Source: Spirosoma sp. KCTC 42546
GTDB taxonomy: Bacteria; Bacteroidota; Bacteroidia; Cytophagales; Spirosomataceae
Direction of reading: 5' to 3'
Assembly (NCBI RefSeq): GCF_006965485.1
Contig: NZ_CP041360.1
Coordinates: 6,490,501 to 6,554,500 of the forward strand
DNA: 64,000 nucleotides
In this document: positions 17,484-26,387 of the stretch, in pieces
Position numbering within the stretch: the first letter of the stretch is position 1
Layout of the letters: every line of letters begins with the position of its first letter
The notes under the pieces: generated by a model
What the model saw: only the letters and a program-made list of their open reading frames with translations
What the model was told of the DNA's origin: nothing
Databases searched by the model: none
Translations under genes and position numbers: made by a program

Positions 17484-20400
17484 ATGAAAAACAAATTACC
17501 TCTCCGAGTCATGTTCGGCAGGTTACTCAGTGTATCGAGTATGCAACTTCTGCTGGCATTCTGTTGTCTTAGCGCTAGTTACGCTAAGAATCCATCGAAC
17601 TACAATCCGCGAGAAAACAGCCCCGCCCTGACCGCAGACCGAACCCTGACCGGTCGGGTTACTGATGAAAAAAGTGAAGCTTTACCGGGTGTAAGTGTTA
17701 TTCTGAAAGGAACGCAGCGTGGTACCGTTACGGATGCTGACGGTCGATACAAACTGGACGTACCCAATGGTACATCTACACTCGTATTCTCATTTGTTGG
17801 CTATGTTTCGCAGGAAGTGAGCATTGGCAACCAAGCATCTGTCAACGTTAGCCTAAAGGCCGACAGCAAGGTGTTGGATGAGATTGTCGTTATCGGTTAT
17901 GGTACGTCAAAAAAATCGGATTTGACGGGTGCTGTTTCTGGCGTTAAAGAGGCTGAACTGTTGGAGCGGCCAGCCCCTTCGCTGAACCAGCAACTTTCAG
18001 GTCGACTACCGGGCGTACAGGTAAACAACAACTCAGGTCGTCCTGGAGGGCGTACTACCATCCGGATTCGTGGATTCAGTTCGATTAACTCCTCGAACAA
18101 CCCACTTTATGTAGTCGACGGTGTTATGCTTCCACAGGGTACCGGCGATCAGTTCAGTAATCCAATCGACTACATTAACCCGAACGATATCGTGAATGTT
18201 GAAGTATTGAAAGATGCTTCTTCGACGGCTATTTATGGAGCACGGGGCGCGAATGGTGTTATTCTGGTCTCGACCAAAAAAGGGAAAGCCGGTGAAAGCC
18301 GCGTTACTTACGACACGCAGTTCAGTGTAAATACCATTGGTCCAAACAAGCCACAGGTGTTAAATGCAAAACAGTATTTAGCTACTGAAGATCTGGCTTA
18401 TGCTAACATGGCCAAATTCGATCCTGCAGGTTGGGCCGCTGGTAAATATACACAGTACGACCCTATCGTAAGACGGAAAGCATTCAGTGCCGCCCACCCA
18501 GGCGTTTTTGATGCCAATCTGAATCCGCTATACGATACCGACTGGTTCAAAGAATCATCACAGAATTCAATTTCCCAAAACCATCAATTGGGTTTCAGTG
18601 GTGGTAATGAGCGTACTCAGTATTCGCTCTCGCTTAACTATCGGGACGATCAGGGGCTTATCAAAACATCGTACATGAAACGGTATTCTGGCCGCTTCTC
18701 TATTGACGATCAGGTAAAAAGCTGGCTCAAAATCGGTGGTACGCTGAGTTACAACAACCAGTCTGAAAATCTGGTGGATATCAATGACGCCGTTGCCCGG
18801 CAAATTGTGGAAGACTTTCCGTTCCTGCCTGTACGCTATCCAGATACAGGTATCTTCGCTGAAAACCGCGATTATCCACTCGCAGAGGGAACAATGAGTT
18901 CAGTTCACCGCCTGATGGATCGTAAGTACATTCAGAATACCCAGACGACCCTGGGAAGCTTATACACCAACATTAGCCTGGCTAAAGGACTGGAAATGCG
19001 GACCGTTTTAGGTGCAAACGTCCAAACACAGGAAGTCAACCAGTCGCAAACCCGTACGCTAAACATTGGCGGCAACGGTAACGCGTCGACTCAAAACACC
19101 CGGACTTCGTTCTGGTCGCTGGAAAACTACCTGACCTATAACAAGCAATTTGGCCAGGATCACTCATTTACCGGCTTGTTGGGTATCTCATGGCAGGAAA
19201 CGAACGCGTTCAGAATGAATGGTGCCGTTAGCGGCTTCGCTACCGATTACTTTGGCTTCAATAACTTAGGCGCTGGTGCTACCAACCCATCTGTTGGTTC
19301 AGATGCATCGCGTTTTGCCTTTAATTCCTACTTCGGTCGGATTAACTACGGCTACAAAAATAAATACCTGTTTACAGCAACAGGTCGTGCCGATGGTTCG
19401 TCTAAATTCGGGGAAAACAACAAGTTCGCTTTCTTCCCATCGGCGGCTTTAGCCTGGCGTATTTCGGAAGAAGACTTCCTGAAAGGCAACGCGGTTATCT
19501 CGAACCTGAAATTACGTTCCAGCTATGGTCTGACAGGTAACTCGGAGATTCCACCTTACCAGTCTCTGTCATTGCTTAGCTCCACCTACGCGACTATTTA
19601 TAACGACACACGAGTTAGCGGAACCGGTATCAACCGCCTAGCTAACCCCGATCTGCGCTGGGAAAAAACGGCACAGACGGACGTTGGCTTAGAAATTGGC
19701 CTCTTCAAAGGACGGGTTAATGTAGAAATGGATTACTACTACCGTCTAACAACCGACATGCTGCTTGATGCACCTGTTCCACGCACCAGCGGTTATGCCA
19801 CTATTCGTCGGAACGTGGGATCGATGCAGAATCAGGGCTTCGAGTTTAGTGTGAATTCCGTGAACGTTAACAAGGGGAATTTTACCTGGAACACAACGTT
19901 TAATATCTCCCTGAACCGCAACAAAGTGCTGTCATTGGCAACACCATCTGACATCTTCGGCGTGGGTGGTCCTAACTTCACGAACCAGACCAATGTCATT
20001 CGGGTTGGCGAGTCTGTTGGAGCGTTCTGGGGTCTGACCCGTTTAGGTACATGGAGTGAAGCCGAGCGCGAAGAAGCAGCTAAATTTACCAGCTATCGGG
20101 GTGGATTTACCATTCTGCCAGGCGATATCAAGTACTTAGATGTAAATGGTGACAAAGCGATTACTGATGCTGACCGGAGCATTATTGGTAATGGCAGCCC
20201 CAAAGGCTGGGGTGCTTTGACCAACAATTTCAAGTTGGGCAATTTCGACGCTACGCTTGAACTGCAGTATATGTACGGCAATCAGGTGATGCTCATGAAC
20301 CTGCACCCAAGTGAAGACCGGCAGGCGCTGGCGAACAGCTATACATCTGTACTGAATGCCTGGACGCCAACCAATCAGAATACTATGATTGCTCAAGTTC

Positions 20401-20714
20401 GGGGTACCCAGGCGGGCTATATTACCAACGTAGATAGCCACTGGGTTAAGGATGGCTCATTCCTGCGGGGTAAAAATCTGCTGCTGGGCTACACCATACC
20501 GCCTGCGGTCACAAGTAGGTTGAAGCTGAACCGGCTCCGTGTATATGCCTCGGCGCAGAACTTCTTCCTGTTGGTCGATGATCCAATTATTGGTGATCCA
20601 GAAGTAACGCCTACTAACCAGGGGAATGATAGTAGCGCCTTCTCGCAGGGTCAAATCTGGCACAACTATCCAAAACCAACTACCTATCTGGTAGGTCTTC
20701 AGATTGGCCTGTAA
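17484..20714 (+). CDS. SusC/RagA-type TonB-linked outer-membrane transporter, no STN domain
   Basis: 1076 residues with a signal peptide (about 1-35, LLLAFCCLSASYAKNPS). A carboxypeptidase-regulatory-like domain (about 50-130, LPGVSVILKGTQRGTVTDAD) is followed by the family link EIVVIGYGTSKKSDLTGAV, the plug (about 150-250, with SGRLPGVQVNNNSGRPGG and DASSTAIYGARGANGVILV) and the barrel. It lacks the STN domain of the first SusC, so it should not signal to a FecR protein. SusD follows 35 bp downstream. The imported substrate is unknown. Confidence 0.96.
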   Translation: MKNKLPLRVMFGRLLSVSSMQLLLAFCCLSASYAKNPSNYNPRENSPALTADRTLTGRVTDEKSEALPGVSVILKGTQRGTVTDADGRYKLDVPNGTSTLVFSFVGYVSQEVSIGNQASVNVSLKADSKVLDEIVVIGYGTSKKSDLTGAVSGVKEAELLERPAPSLNQQLSGRLPGVQVNNNSGRPGGRTTIRIRGFSSINSSNNPLYVVDGVMLPQGTGDQFSNPIDYINPNDIVNVEVLKDASSTAIYGARGANGVILVSTKKGKAGESRVTYDTQFSVNTIGPNKPQVLNAKQYLATEDLAYANMAKFDPAGWAAGKYTQYDPIVRRKAFSAAHPGVFDANLNPLYDTDWFKESSQNSISQNHQLGFSGGNERTQYSLSLNYRDDQGLIKTSYMKRYSGRFSIDDQVKSWLKIGGTLSYNNQSENLVDINDAVARQIVEDFPFLPVRYPDTGIFAENRDYPLAEGTMSSVHRLMDRKYIQNTQTTLGSLYTNISLAKGLEMRTVLGANVQTQEVNQSQTRTLNIGGNGNASTQNTRTSFWSLENYLTYNKQFGQDHSFTGLLGISWQETNAFRMNGAVSGFATDYFGFNNLGAGATNPSVGSDASRFAFNSYFGRINYGYKNKYLFTATGRADGSSKFGENNKFAFFPSAALAWRISEEDFLKGNAVISNLKLRSSYGLTGNSEIPPYQSLSLLSSTYATIYNDTRVSGTGINRLANPDLRWEKTAQTDVGLEIGLFKGRVNVEMDYYYRLTTDMLLDAPVPRTSGYATIRRNVGSMQNQGFEFSVNSVNVNKGNFTWNTTFNISLNRNKVLSLATPSDIFGVGGPNFTNQTNVIRVGESVGAFWGLTRLGTWSEAEREEAAKFTSYRGGFTILPGDIKYLDVNGDKAITDADRSIIGNGSPKGWGALTNNFKLGNFDATLELQYMYGNQVMLMNLHPSEDRQALANSYTSVLNAWTPTNQNTMIAQVRGTQAGYITNVDSHWVKDGSFLRGKNLLLGYTIPPAVTSRLKLNRLRVYASAQNFFLLVDDPIIGDPEVTPTNQGNDSSAFSQGQIWHNYPKPTTYLVGLQIGL

Positions 20715-20749
20715 TACAAAAACGCATTTAACTTACTGATTTTCATCGT

Positions 20750-22318
20750 ATGAGACATACACTTGTAAAACATATAAGCCGGGCCTTACTTTGTGGATTT
20801 GCCCTTACCGGCCCTATTGGCTGTACGGACTTTCTGAAGGAAAAGGCTCCATCAAACCTGACGCCTGAGAGTTTCTATACCATTCCTGACCATGCCGAAT
20901 CGGCTCTGGCATCGGTTTACGCCAGCCTGCGATTTATGGGCGACGGGGCAGGTATCTTCTCCAGCAACTGGCAGTTGCTGGAAGCCATAACAGGAACTTC
21001 CACAACGGAAACCGCACAAAACTCTGACCTCAATAACCTCTATGGGTTAGTACACGATGGCAATACGGCACACGTGGTTAACTACTGGAATGGCCTGTAT
21101 CGGGTAATTGCCAATGCGAATCAGGTGATTGAAAAAGTACCTGGAATTACCCCGATGGATGCGGCTCAGAAGACTAAAATTCTGGGTGAGGCACGGTTTC
21201 TGCGGGCTTCGGCCTATTTTACGGCCGTTCAATTATGGGGCGATATCCCCCTGATTACGAAGCCGCAAACGGCCGTTTCCACCGATTTTCAACCGGGCCG
21301 TACGTCTAAAGAAGATGTGTATAAACTAATCGTCGACGACCTGGTTGCCGCTGAAGCGGCTGGTCTGGCCTGGATGGACGTAAGCGGACGGGCTAACTTA
21401 GCCGCGGTCAAAACGCAGTTGGCTAAAGTGTATCTGACGATGGCGGGCTTTCCGCTTAGCAAAGGAGCATCGCACTACAAGCTAGCTGCCGATAAAGCGC
21501 TTGAAGTGATTACTTACGCCAATGCGAATCCCGGTACGATCAACCTATTTACGACCTATTACGATGTCCATAGCGAAAGTACCGAGAACCGTATAGAACA
21601 TCTGTTCCAACTCCAGTATAACACGACTGTAGCTGGTAATCCAATGGACAATTTCTACCCGAACTTTAAACCAGTAACCTATAACGGTCCTGGTGGAACG
21701 GGTAGCTCAGTTCCAGTGCCTAGTTTTTACAATTCATATGAACCAGGCGATTTGCGGGCTAAAGATCAGGCTGGCTATTTTTATACCACCTACTATACCA
21801 ACGGGAACGGGGCACCATTTGCTTTAGGAGCGCCTTATGTGTTCAAGCACTTCAACCGGACCTCAAACGGTACGTCGGGCGTGGCGGGTTCTCGGCAGAA
21901 CAACCTGAACGTGCCACAGATTCGTTACGCCGAAACGCTGTTAATTTATGCCGAAGCGCAAAACGAAGTAGGTGGACCAACGCAGGCCGCTTATGATGCA
22001 ATGAAGCGTATTCGTGATCGTGCTACACTGACGACACCTGCTTTGGGTACCTACACCCAGGCTACGTTCCGGGAAGCCGTTTGGCGGGAGCGCTGGCACG
22101 AACTGTGCTACGAGCAGATCACCTGGTTTGATATGGTTCGTCTACGGAAAGTGTACAACGATAAAACCAATGGTTTCGATGCTTTCGTTGGACACATAAA
22201 TCCTAGTTCAAATAATCAGCCTTTGCAGGAAAAGCATCTGCTGCTTCCTATTCCTAGGCAGGAATTGTTAAATAACCCCAATCTGAAAACTCAGAATCCG
22301 GGTTACCCAGGTGTTTAA
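20750..22318 (+). CDS. SusD/RagB-family glycan-binding lipoprotein
   Basis: 522 residues. Lipoprotein signal with the modified cysteine near residue 26 (LTGPIGC). N-terminal RagB motif KILGEARFLRASAYFTAVQLW; C-terminal family motifs QIRYAETLLIYAEAQNEVGG and WRERWHELCYEQITWFDMVR. It ends in KTQNPGYPGV. It is the partner of the preceding SusC and is followed by a good terminator, so the pair forms a compact two-gene operon. Confidence 0.96.
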   Translation: MRHTLVKHISRALLCGFALTGPIGCTDFLKEKAPSNLTPESFYTIPDHAESALASVYASLRFMGDGAGIFSSNWQLLEAITGTSTTETAQNSDLNNLYGLVHDGNTAHVVNYWNGLYRVIANANQVIEKVPGITPMDAAQKTKILGEARFLRASAYFTAVQLWGDIPLITKPQTAVSTDFQPGRTSKEDVYKLIVDDLVAAEAAGLAWMDVSGRANLAAVKTQLAKVYLTMAGFPLSKGASHYKLAADKALEVITYANANPGTINLFTTYYDVHSESTENRIEHLFQLQYNTTVAGNPMDNFYPNFKPVTYNGPGGTGSSVPVPSFYNSYEPGDLRAKDQAGYFYTTYYTNGNGAPFALGAPYVFKHFNRTSNGTSGVAGSRQNNLNVPQIRYAETLLIYAEAQNEVGGPTQAAYDAMKRIRDRATLTTPALGTYTQATFREAVWRERWHELCYEQITWFDMVRLRKVYNDKTNGFDAFVGHINPSSNNQPLQEKHLLLPIPRQELLNNPNLKTQNPGYPGV

Positions 22319-22340
22319 TTAAGTTAAGTAAGACAAACAC

Positions 22341-22375
22341 AACTCCCCATCTAGCTTTAGGTGGGGAGTTTTTTT
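22341..22375 (+). terminator. Rho-independent terminator of the second susCD operon
   Basis: Stem AACTCCCCA (22341-22349) with TGGGGAGTT (22362-22370), 12-nt loop, then an unbroken run of seven T ending at 22375. It lies 22 bp after the susD stop and 5 bp from the stop of the convergent AraC gene. Confidence 0.85.
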
Positions 22376-22379
22376 ATGA

Positions 22380-23228
22380 TTACCCTACCAACGCTTTCCG
22401 ATAAGCACTTGGCGTTTGGCCCGTTATGGCGCGAAATGTCTTGTTGAAATGGGATAGGTTGTTGAACCCTACGGCAAATCCCACATCCGCCACTGTCCTG
22501 GCTGAATATAACAGTCGACGGGCCTGATTAACCCGGTATTCGTTAACAAAATCTGTAAACGTGAGGTGAGTCATGCGTTTGAAATACCGGCAAAAGGCCG
22601 GCACTGTAAGGCTGGCCAGATCAGCTACGGTATTCATATCTATAGGTTCGGCATAATGCAGTTCCACATACTGACAAACCCGATTGATACGGTCCTGCTC
22701 CTTCGGGTTCAGATCGAACCGAACACCATTGGCATGCAGGGGTTCCGCGTCGGGAGCATCAGCCAGTTCATGTAATACCCGTAGCAGTGTCAGGAAACGC
22801 TCAAAGGGTGGCTGGCCGGGCAATTCCTCCAACCACGGCCCTACCTGCTGTTTAGTACCGGCACCAAATGTCAGACCTGTATGCCCTCGCTCAAACAATC
22901 GTTTGACGGCAGCTAATTCTGGTTTTTGCAGAAATGATTCTCCCATAAAATCGTCGCGCATTTGCACCACAATTTCCTCATATTGACCTTCTTTACCATA
23001 GCTGAAATTGAGGTGTGGTAAATTAGGGCCGATAAATGCCAGTTCACCTAGTTCATAACAGGATACATTTGTGCCTACCCGTCGTTGGCCGTTACCAAAT
23101 GGAATGTATACGATTTCATACTCTGGATGATAGTGCCAGTATACACGACAGGTTTCCGGCTCTGTATTATGAATCACCCGAAAGGAACTTCCAGCCTCGG
23201 GTTCTATTTTTTCGAATTGAAGTTTCAT
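22380..23228 (-). CDS. AraC-family transcriptional regulator
   Basis: 282 residues from the ATG at 23228; an upstream in-frame ATG at 23276 would add 16 residues with no family match. Residues about 5-90 form a cupin-like sensing domain (YWHYHPEYEIVYIPFGNGQR, ELAFIGPNLPHLNF). The last 100 residues hold two helix-turn-helix motifs (MNTVADLASLTVPAFCRYFK and VADVGFAVGFNNLSHFNKTF) of the AraC/XylS type. The cupin domain normally binds a sugar. It is convergent with the second SusC/SusD pair and divergent from msrA, so it may control either. Confidence 0.92.
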   Translation of the reverse strand: MKLQFEKIEPEAGSSFRVIHNTEPETCRVYWHYHPEYEIVYIPFGNGQRRVGTNVSCYELGELAFIGPNLPHLNFSYGKEGQYEEIVVQMRDDFMGESFLQKPELAAVKRLFERGHTGLTFGAGTKQQVGPWLEELPGQPPFERFLTLLRVLHELADAPDAEPLHANGVRFDLNPKEQDRINRVCQYVELHYAEPIDMNTVADLASLTVPAFCRYFKRMTHLTFTDFVNEYRVNQARRLLYSARTVADVGFAVGFNNLSHFNKTFRAITGQTPSAYRKALVG

Positions 23229-23340
23229 AAAAGGGTCTTGCCACAACTTCTTTATCACGAATGTATCACATTTCACCAGAAGGAAACCGCGGAAGGTTTT
23301 TCATCGTTTATACAGTAACAGTATCCAATCCGAAAATAGC

Positions 23341-24003
23341 ATGAAACGAATTCATTTATATGCGCTTAGTCTGCTCCTGCTGGCAGGTTGCGCACAAGGT
23401 CAGTCAAAAGACTATACGCCCGCTAAACTCCCTGCCCTCAAACCCGGTGAGGCCGTTGCTACTTTTGCCGGTGGCTGCTTCTGGGCTTTGGAAGAAGGCA
23501 TGAACCAACTCAAAGGCGTCCGGGAAGTGATTTCGGGTTATGCCGGTGGTAACGTTAAAAATCCAACCTACGAACAGGTAGGAACCGACGAAACCGGCCA
23601 TGCCGAATCGGTGCAGGTCTATTACGATCCGAAAGTAATTAGCTATTCTCAATTGCTGGATGCCTTTTTTGCGGGTCACGACCCCACCACGCTAAACCGT
23701 CAGGGGCCCGATGTTGGTCGAGATTATCGGTCGGTTGCATTCTACCGAACCCCGGAAGAAAAAGCTGAAATTATGGAAGCGATCAAGCGTACGAATGAAT
23801 CGAAACATTACGCGAATCGCGTAGTAACAGAAGTGACGCCGATTACTGTTTTCTATCCGGCCGAAAATTATCACCAGAATTATTTCGCGCTGCATCCTAA
23901 CCAGCCGTACATACAGAGCGTATCCTTACCAAAGGTTGAAAAACTACGAAAAGCTATGGTTGGTCATCTTAAAAATAATACAGCGTTAACTATGATTGAT
24001 TAG
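23341..24003 (+). CDS. msrA: Peptide methionine (S)-S-oxide reductase, lipoprotein form
   Basis: 220 residues. The N-terminus is a lipoprotein signal (LLLLAGC, cysteine 17), so the enzyme should act in the periplasm or at the outer membrane. The catalytic motif GGCFWALEE places the nucleophile at C46, followed by the family blocks GVREVISGYAGGN and YHQNYF. It reduces methionine-S-sulfoxide in oxidised proteins. No MsrB domain is fused. The length fits the family plus signal peptide. Confidence 0.95.
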   Translation: MKRIHLYALSLLLLAGCAQGQSKDYTPAKLPALKPGEAVATFAGGCFWALEEGMNQLKGVREVISGYAGGNVKNPTYEQVGTDETGHAESVQVYYDPKVISYSQLLDAFFAGHDPTTLNRQGPDVGRDYRSVAFYRTPEEKAEIMEAIKRTNESKHYANRVVTEVTPITVFYPAENYHQNYFALHPNQPYIQSVSLPKVEKLRKAMVGHLKNNTALTMID

Positions 24004-24050
24004 ATGCTGACCTAAAAAAGTCAATACAGCATTAATATCAGCTAATAGAT

Positions 24051-24086
24051 TGCAAAAATAGCCGGTCTCGACCGGCTATTTTTGCA
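24051..24086 (+). terminator. Perfect 16-bp inverted repeat between msrA and the MFS gene
   Basis: TGCAAAAATAGCCGGT (24051-24066), CTCG loop, and complement (24071-24086) with a TTTTT run inside the 3' arm. It works as a terminator for msrA. The arm ends two bases before the ATG at 24089, so any transcript entering from msrA would have the next gene's ribosome-binding region locked in the stem. Confidence 0.75.
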
Positions 24087-24088
24087 TT

Positions 24089-25297
24089 ATGAATACAACT
24101 GCTTCCTTAAATCGGCTCAACCTGAATCACTTTGTACAGCACCTGCTCGCATTTTTCCAGAATCGACAGGCGCTGGCTGTTGGATTAGTATTCGCTTGCG
24201 ACAGCATCCTGTTTGGTAGCTGGGTGGCACACATTCCGCATGTAAAAGAAAAACTGCACCTTTCCGATGCTGAGCTGGGCCTGACACTTTTTGCCATGCC
24301 CGTTGGATTACTTATTATGAATCCAATGACGGGCTGGATAATTGCCAAGCTTGGTGAAGCACGCGCCTGTTTTTGGTCGGCGGTAGGAATAACGCTGGCC
24401 GTTTGTATTCCTATTAATGCGCCCAATACGGTCGTTATGGCTTTTGGCCTATTTTTATTGGGACTATCCAGCGCCCTCATTAACGTAGCCATGAATACCT
24501 GTGCTACAAATGTTGAGCGTACACAAGGTATTGCCATCATGTCGTCCTGTCATGGGATGTGGAGTTTGGGAGGCTTGCTCGGTTCTGGTATAGCTGGTGC
24601 TGTGATTGCGCTCCATGTATCGCCCCAAGTGCATATGGGGATTATGGCTGGTCTGGTACTGCTCGCTACATTTCTCCTTCAGCCATCTCTAACTGCTATT
24701 CCCTCAAGTAGCCGAACCGAATCGGGAGAGAAAGCAGGCTCTTCGTTTGTTCGGCCCAATCTGGATTTATTCCTAATGATTTTAATTGGGCTGGCCGTGG
24801 CCATGGGCGAAGGCGTAGCACTGGACTGGAGCGCCGTGTACTTACACGAAACGATTGGTGCCAGCAGCCAGATTGCGGCTTTAGGCTTTGGCGCTTTTTC
24901 ATTAACAATGACCAGCTTACGCTTTTTTGGTGACGCCATCATTCCCAGAATCGGTGCGAAACGCTGGCTTCAGTTGGGGAGTTTACTGGCTGCATCGGGC
25001 CTTGTCTTCGCAATACTTCTGCCCTATCCGCCAACGGCACTGATCGGGTTTGCCTTGCTGGGCGCTGGGTGTTCATTAGGCGCGCCCATTCTCTATAGTG
25101 CGTCTATGCGCGTACCGGGTATTCCGCCAGCCGCCGGTCTGGCTACGTTTGCTACGTTTAGTTTTATCGGCTTCCTGGCAGGTCCACCCGTTATTGGGTT
25201 CGTATCCGAAGCCTTTGGTCTTTATTATGGGCTGGGATTTGTAGCTATTATTTTACTGATTTCGGCAGGATTATCACGCGTAGTAAAACTGTTTTAA
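24089..25297 (+). CDS. MFS transporter, YbjJ-like
   Basis: 402 residues with about 12 membrane segments and little else. The N-terminal block FACDSILFGSWVAHIPHVK and the phrase ELGLTLFAMPVGLLIMNP resemble the YbjJ/fucose-permease-like branch of the major facilitator superfamily. A second-half motif GEGVALDWSAVYLHE is also typical of that branch. The substrate is not known. The ATG lies only two bases after the preceding terminator stem. Confidence 0.85.
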   Translation: MNTTASLNRLNLNHFVQHLLAFFQNRQALAVGLVFACDSILFGSWVAHIPHVKEKLHLSDAELGLTLFAMPVGLLIMNPMTGWIIAKLGEARACFWSAVGITLAVCIPINAPNTVVMAFGLFLLGLSSALINVAMNTCATNVERTQGIAIMSSCHGMWSLGGLLGSGIAGAVIALHVSPQVHMGIMAGLVLLATFLLQPSLTAIPSSSRTESGEKAGSSFVRPNLDLFLMILIGLAVAMGEGVALDWSAVYLHETIGASSQIAALGFGAFSLTMTSLRFFGDAIIPRIGAKRWLQLGSLLAASGLVFAILLPYPPTALIGFALLGAGCSLGAPILYSASMRVPGIPPAAGLATFATFSFIGFLAGPPVIGFVSEAFGLYYGLGFVAIILLISAGLSRVVKLF

Positions 25298-25335
25298 AAT
25301 GCGTAGTATTGTTAGCCAAACATAAGCCTCAACCC

Positions 25336-25485
25336 ATGACAGTAGCCGTTGCAACAGCACCGAAAAAGCGTACGAAATCTGGGGTGCCTACCTATCTGAT
25401 TTACAAAATGCTAAACGGACGTTCCCTAGTTCAGCCTTACGTTTACCTGTTTATTGTTTACCTTTCTCTGCTCCCCAGAAAATAG
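25336..25485 (+). pseudogene. Truncated 5' fragment of a Uma2-family (DUF820) nuclease gene
   Basis: A 49-codon frame starts MTVAVATAPKKRTKSGVPTY and continues LIYKMLNGRSL. From memory this is close to the N-terminus of Cytophagales Uma2-family proteins (KSGIPTYLIYE..NGRPLYYKGY). After about residue 31 the match stops and the frame runs into the 3' end of the convergent ThuA gene. The remaining 150 or so residues of the nuclease fold are missing. I read it as a deletion remnant; a short novel gene is less likely. Confidence 0.5.
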
Positions 25486-26254
25486 CATTCCGAAAGATTT
25501 TCACAAACGCGTCATTCTTAAACAGACCAGGATGATGCCCCATGAAGATGTAGACATTCCGGGCCTTCATGTGTTCGTTTGACCAGATCACGGGGTGATC
25601 GCCCCCCATTTTTATCTTTGAATCTGGTTCATAAGTTGCTTCGTCAACAGTAGCCAGCACCTTCACATTCGGGCGTGGACTCTTGTTATAAGTATACCAT
25701 TCTTCTTTCTCCACTTCAAATGTGGCGGGTACTCCTTTCAGACACTGATGGTTTTTTGCTTCTACCTGAACGGTTGCTTTCGCAAAAGTGGCGATGTAGT
25801 TCTTGTAACGAATGCCACCCATAAATTCTGAAAACCAGGGCCACATCTGGTAGCCATCAAACTCACCCAGTAAGGACGCGTGGTGAAAACCAATCCACCC
25901 ACCTCCTTTTCCTTCTACGATGTATTTCTGAAACGCTTCTTTAGCGGTATCCGTCCACATGTAAGGCGGGTAATTCAGCTGAATAAATAACTGGTAATTC
26001 GCCAGAAAAGCATCATTGATCGGTTCGGTATTATCGATATAATCAATCGTAAACTTGTTTTCTAAAGCGAGCTGATCTAACCATTTTTTTGCTTCGGCCA
26101 CAAAAGGCGCATGAACGCCCCCGTTCTTTTCGGCAATAGCCACAACCCGAAATCGAGGTTTATTTAGTTGCCCAAACGTGGAGTAGCTTAATCCAACGAA
26201 TAAAAAACTGACTATAAGAACGCGAGGAAAATAGTTTACGAAACGGATTTTCAT
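25451..26254 (-). CDS. ThuA-domain (trehalose-utilisation-like) secreted protein
   Basis: 267 residues from the ATG at 26254, which is followed by a signal peptide (FPRVLIVSFLFVGLSYSTFG). The upstream in-frame ATG at 26344 adds 30 residues without signal character. The ThuA fold, related to glutamine amidotransferase-like domains, is shown by IQLNYPPYMWTDTAKEAFQK, GKGGGWIGFHHAS and PVIWSNEHMKARNVYIFMGH. ThuA proteins act in 3-keto-sugar metabolism in some bacteria. A second ThuA domain occurs in the 42-45 kb fusion protein. It stands alone here, in no evident operon. Confidence 0.88.
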   Translation of the reverse strand: MKIRFVNYFPRVLIVSFLFVGLSYSTFGQLNKPRFRVVAIAEKNGGVHAPFVAEAKKWLDQLALENKFTIDYIDNTEPINDAFLANYQLFIQLNYPPYMWTDTAKEAFQKYIVEGKGGGWIGFHHASLLGEFDGYQMWPWFSEFMGGIRYKNYIATFAKATVQVEAKNHQCLKGVPATFEVEKEEWYTYNKSPRPNVKVLATVDEATYEPDSKIKMGGDHPVIWSNEHMKARNVYIFMGHHPGLFKNDAFVKIFRNAIFWGAEKGKQ

Positions 26255-26387
26255 TTGACTTGGCGATTGGGCTGGAGCGCTTAAGAAGGTTAAAATTGTA
26301 GCCTGAAAAGTAATTGGTTTCGTCAACTTACGTCTAATAGACATCAGGTTTTTTCATAAACAGGTTAGTCGTAGTTTCCAGCTATGA

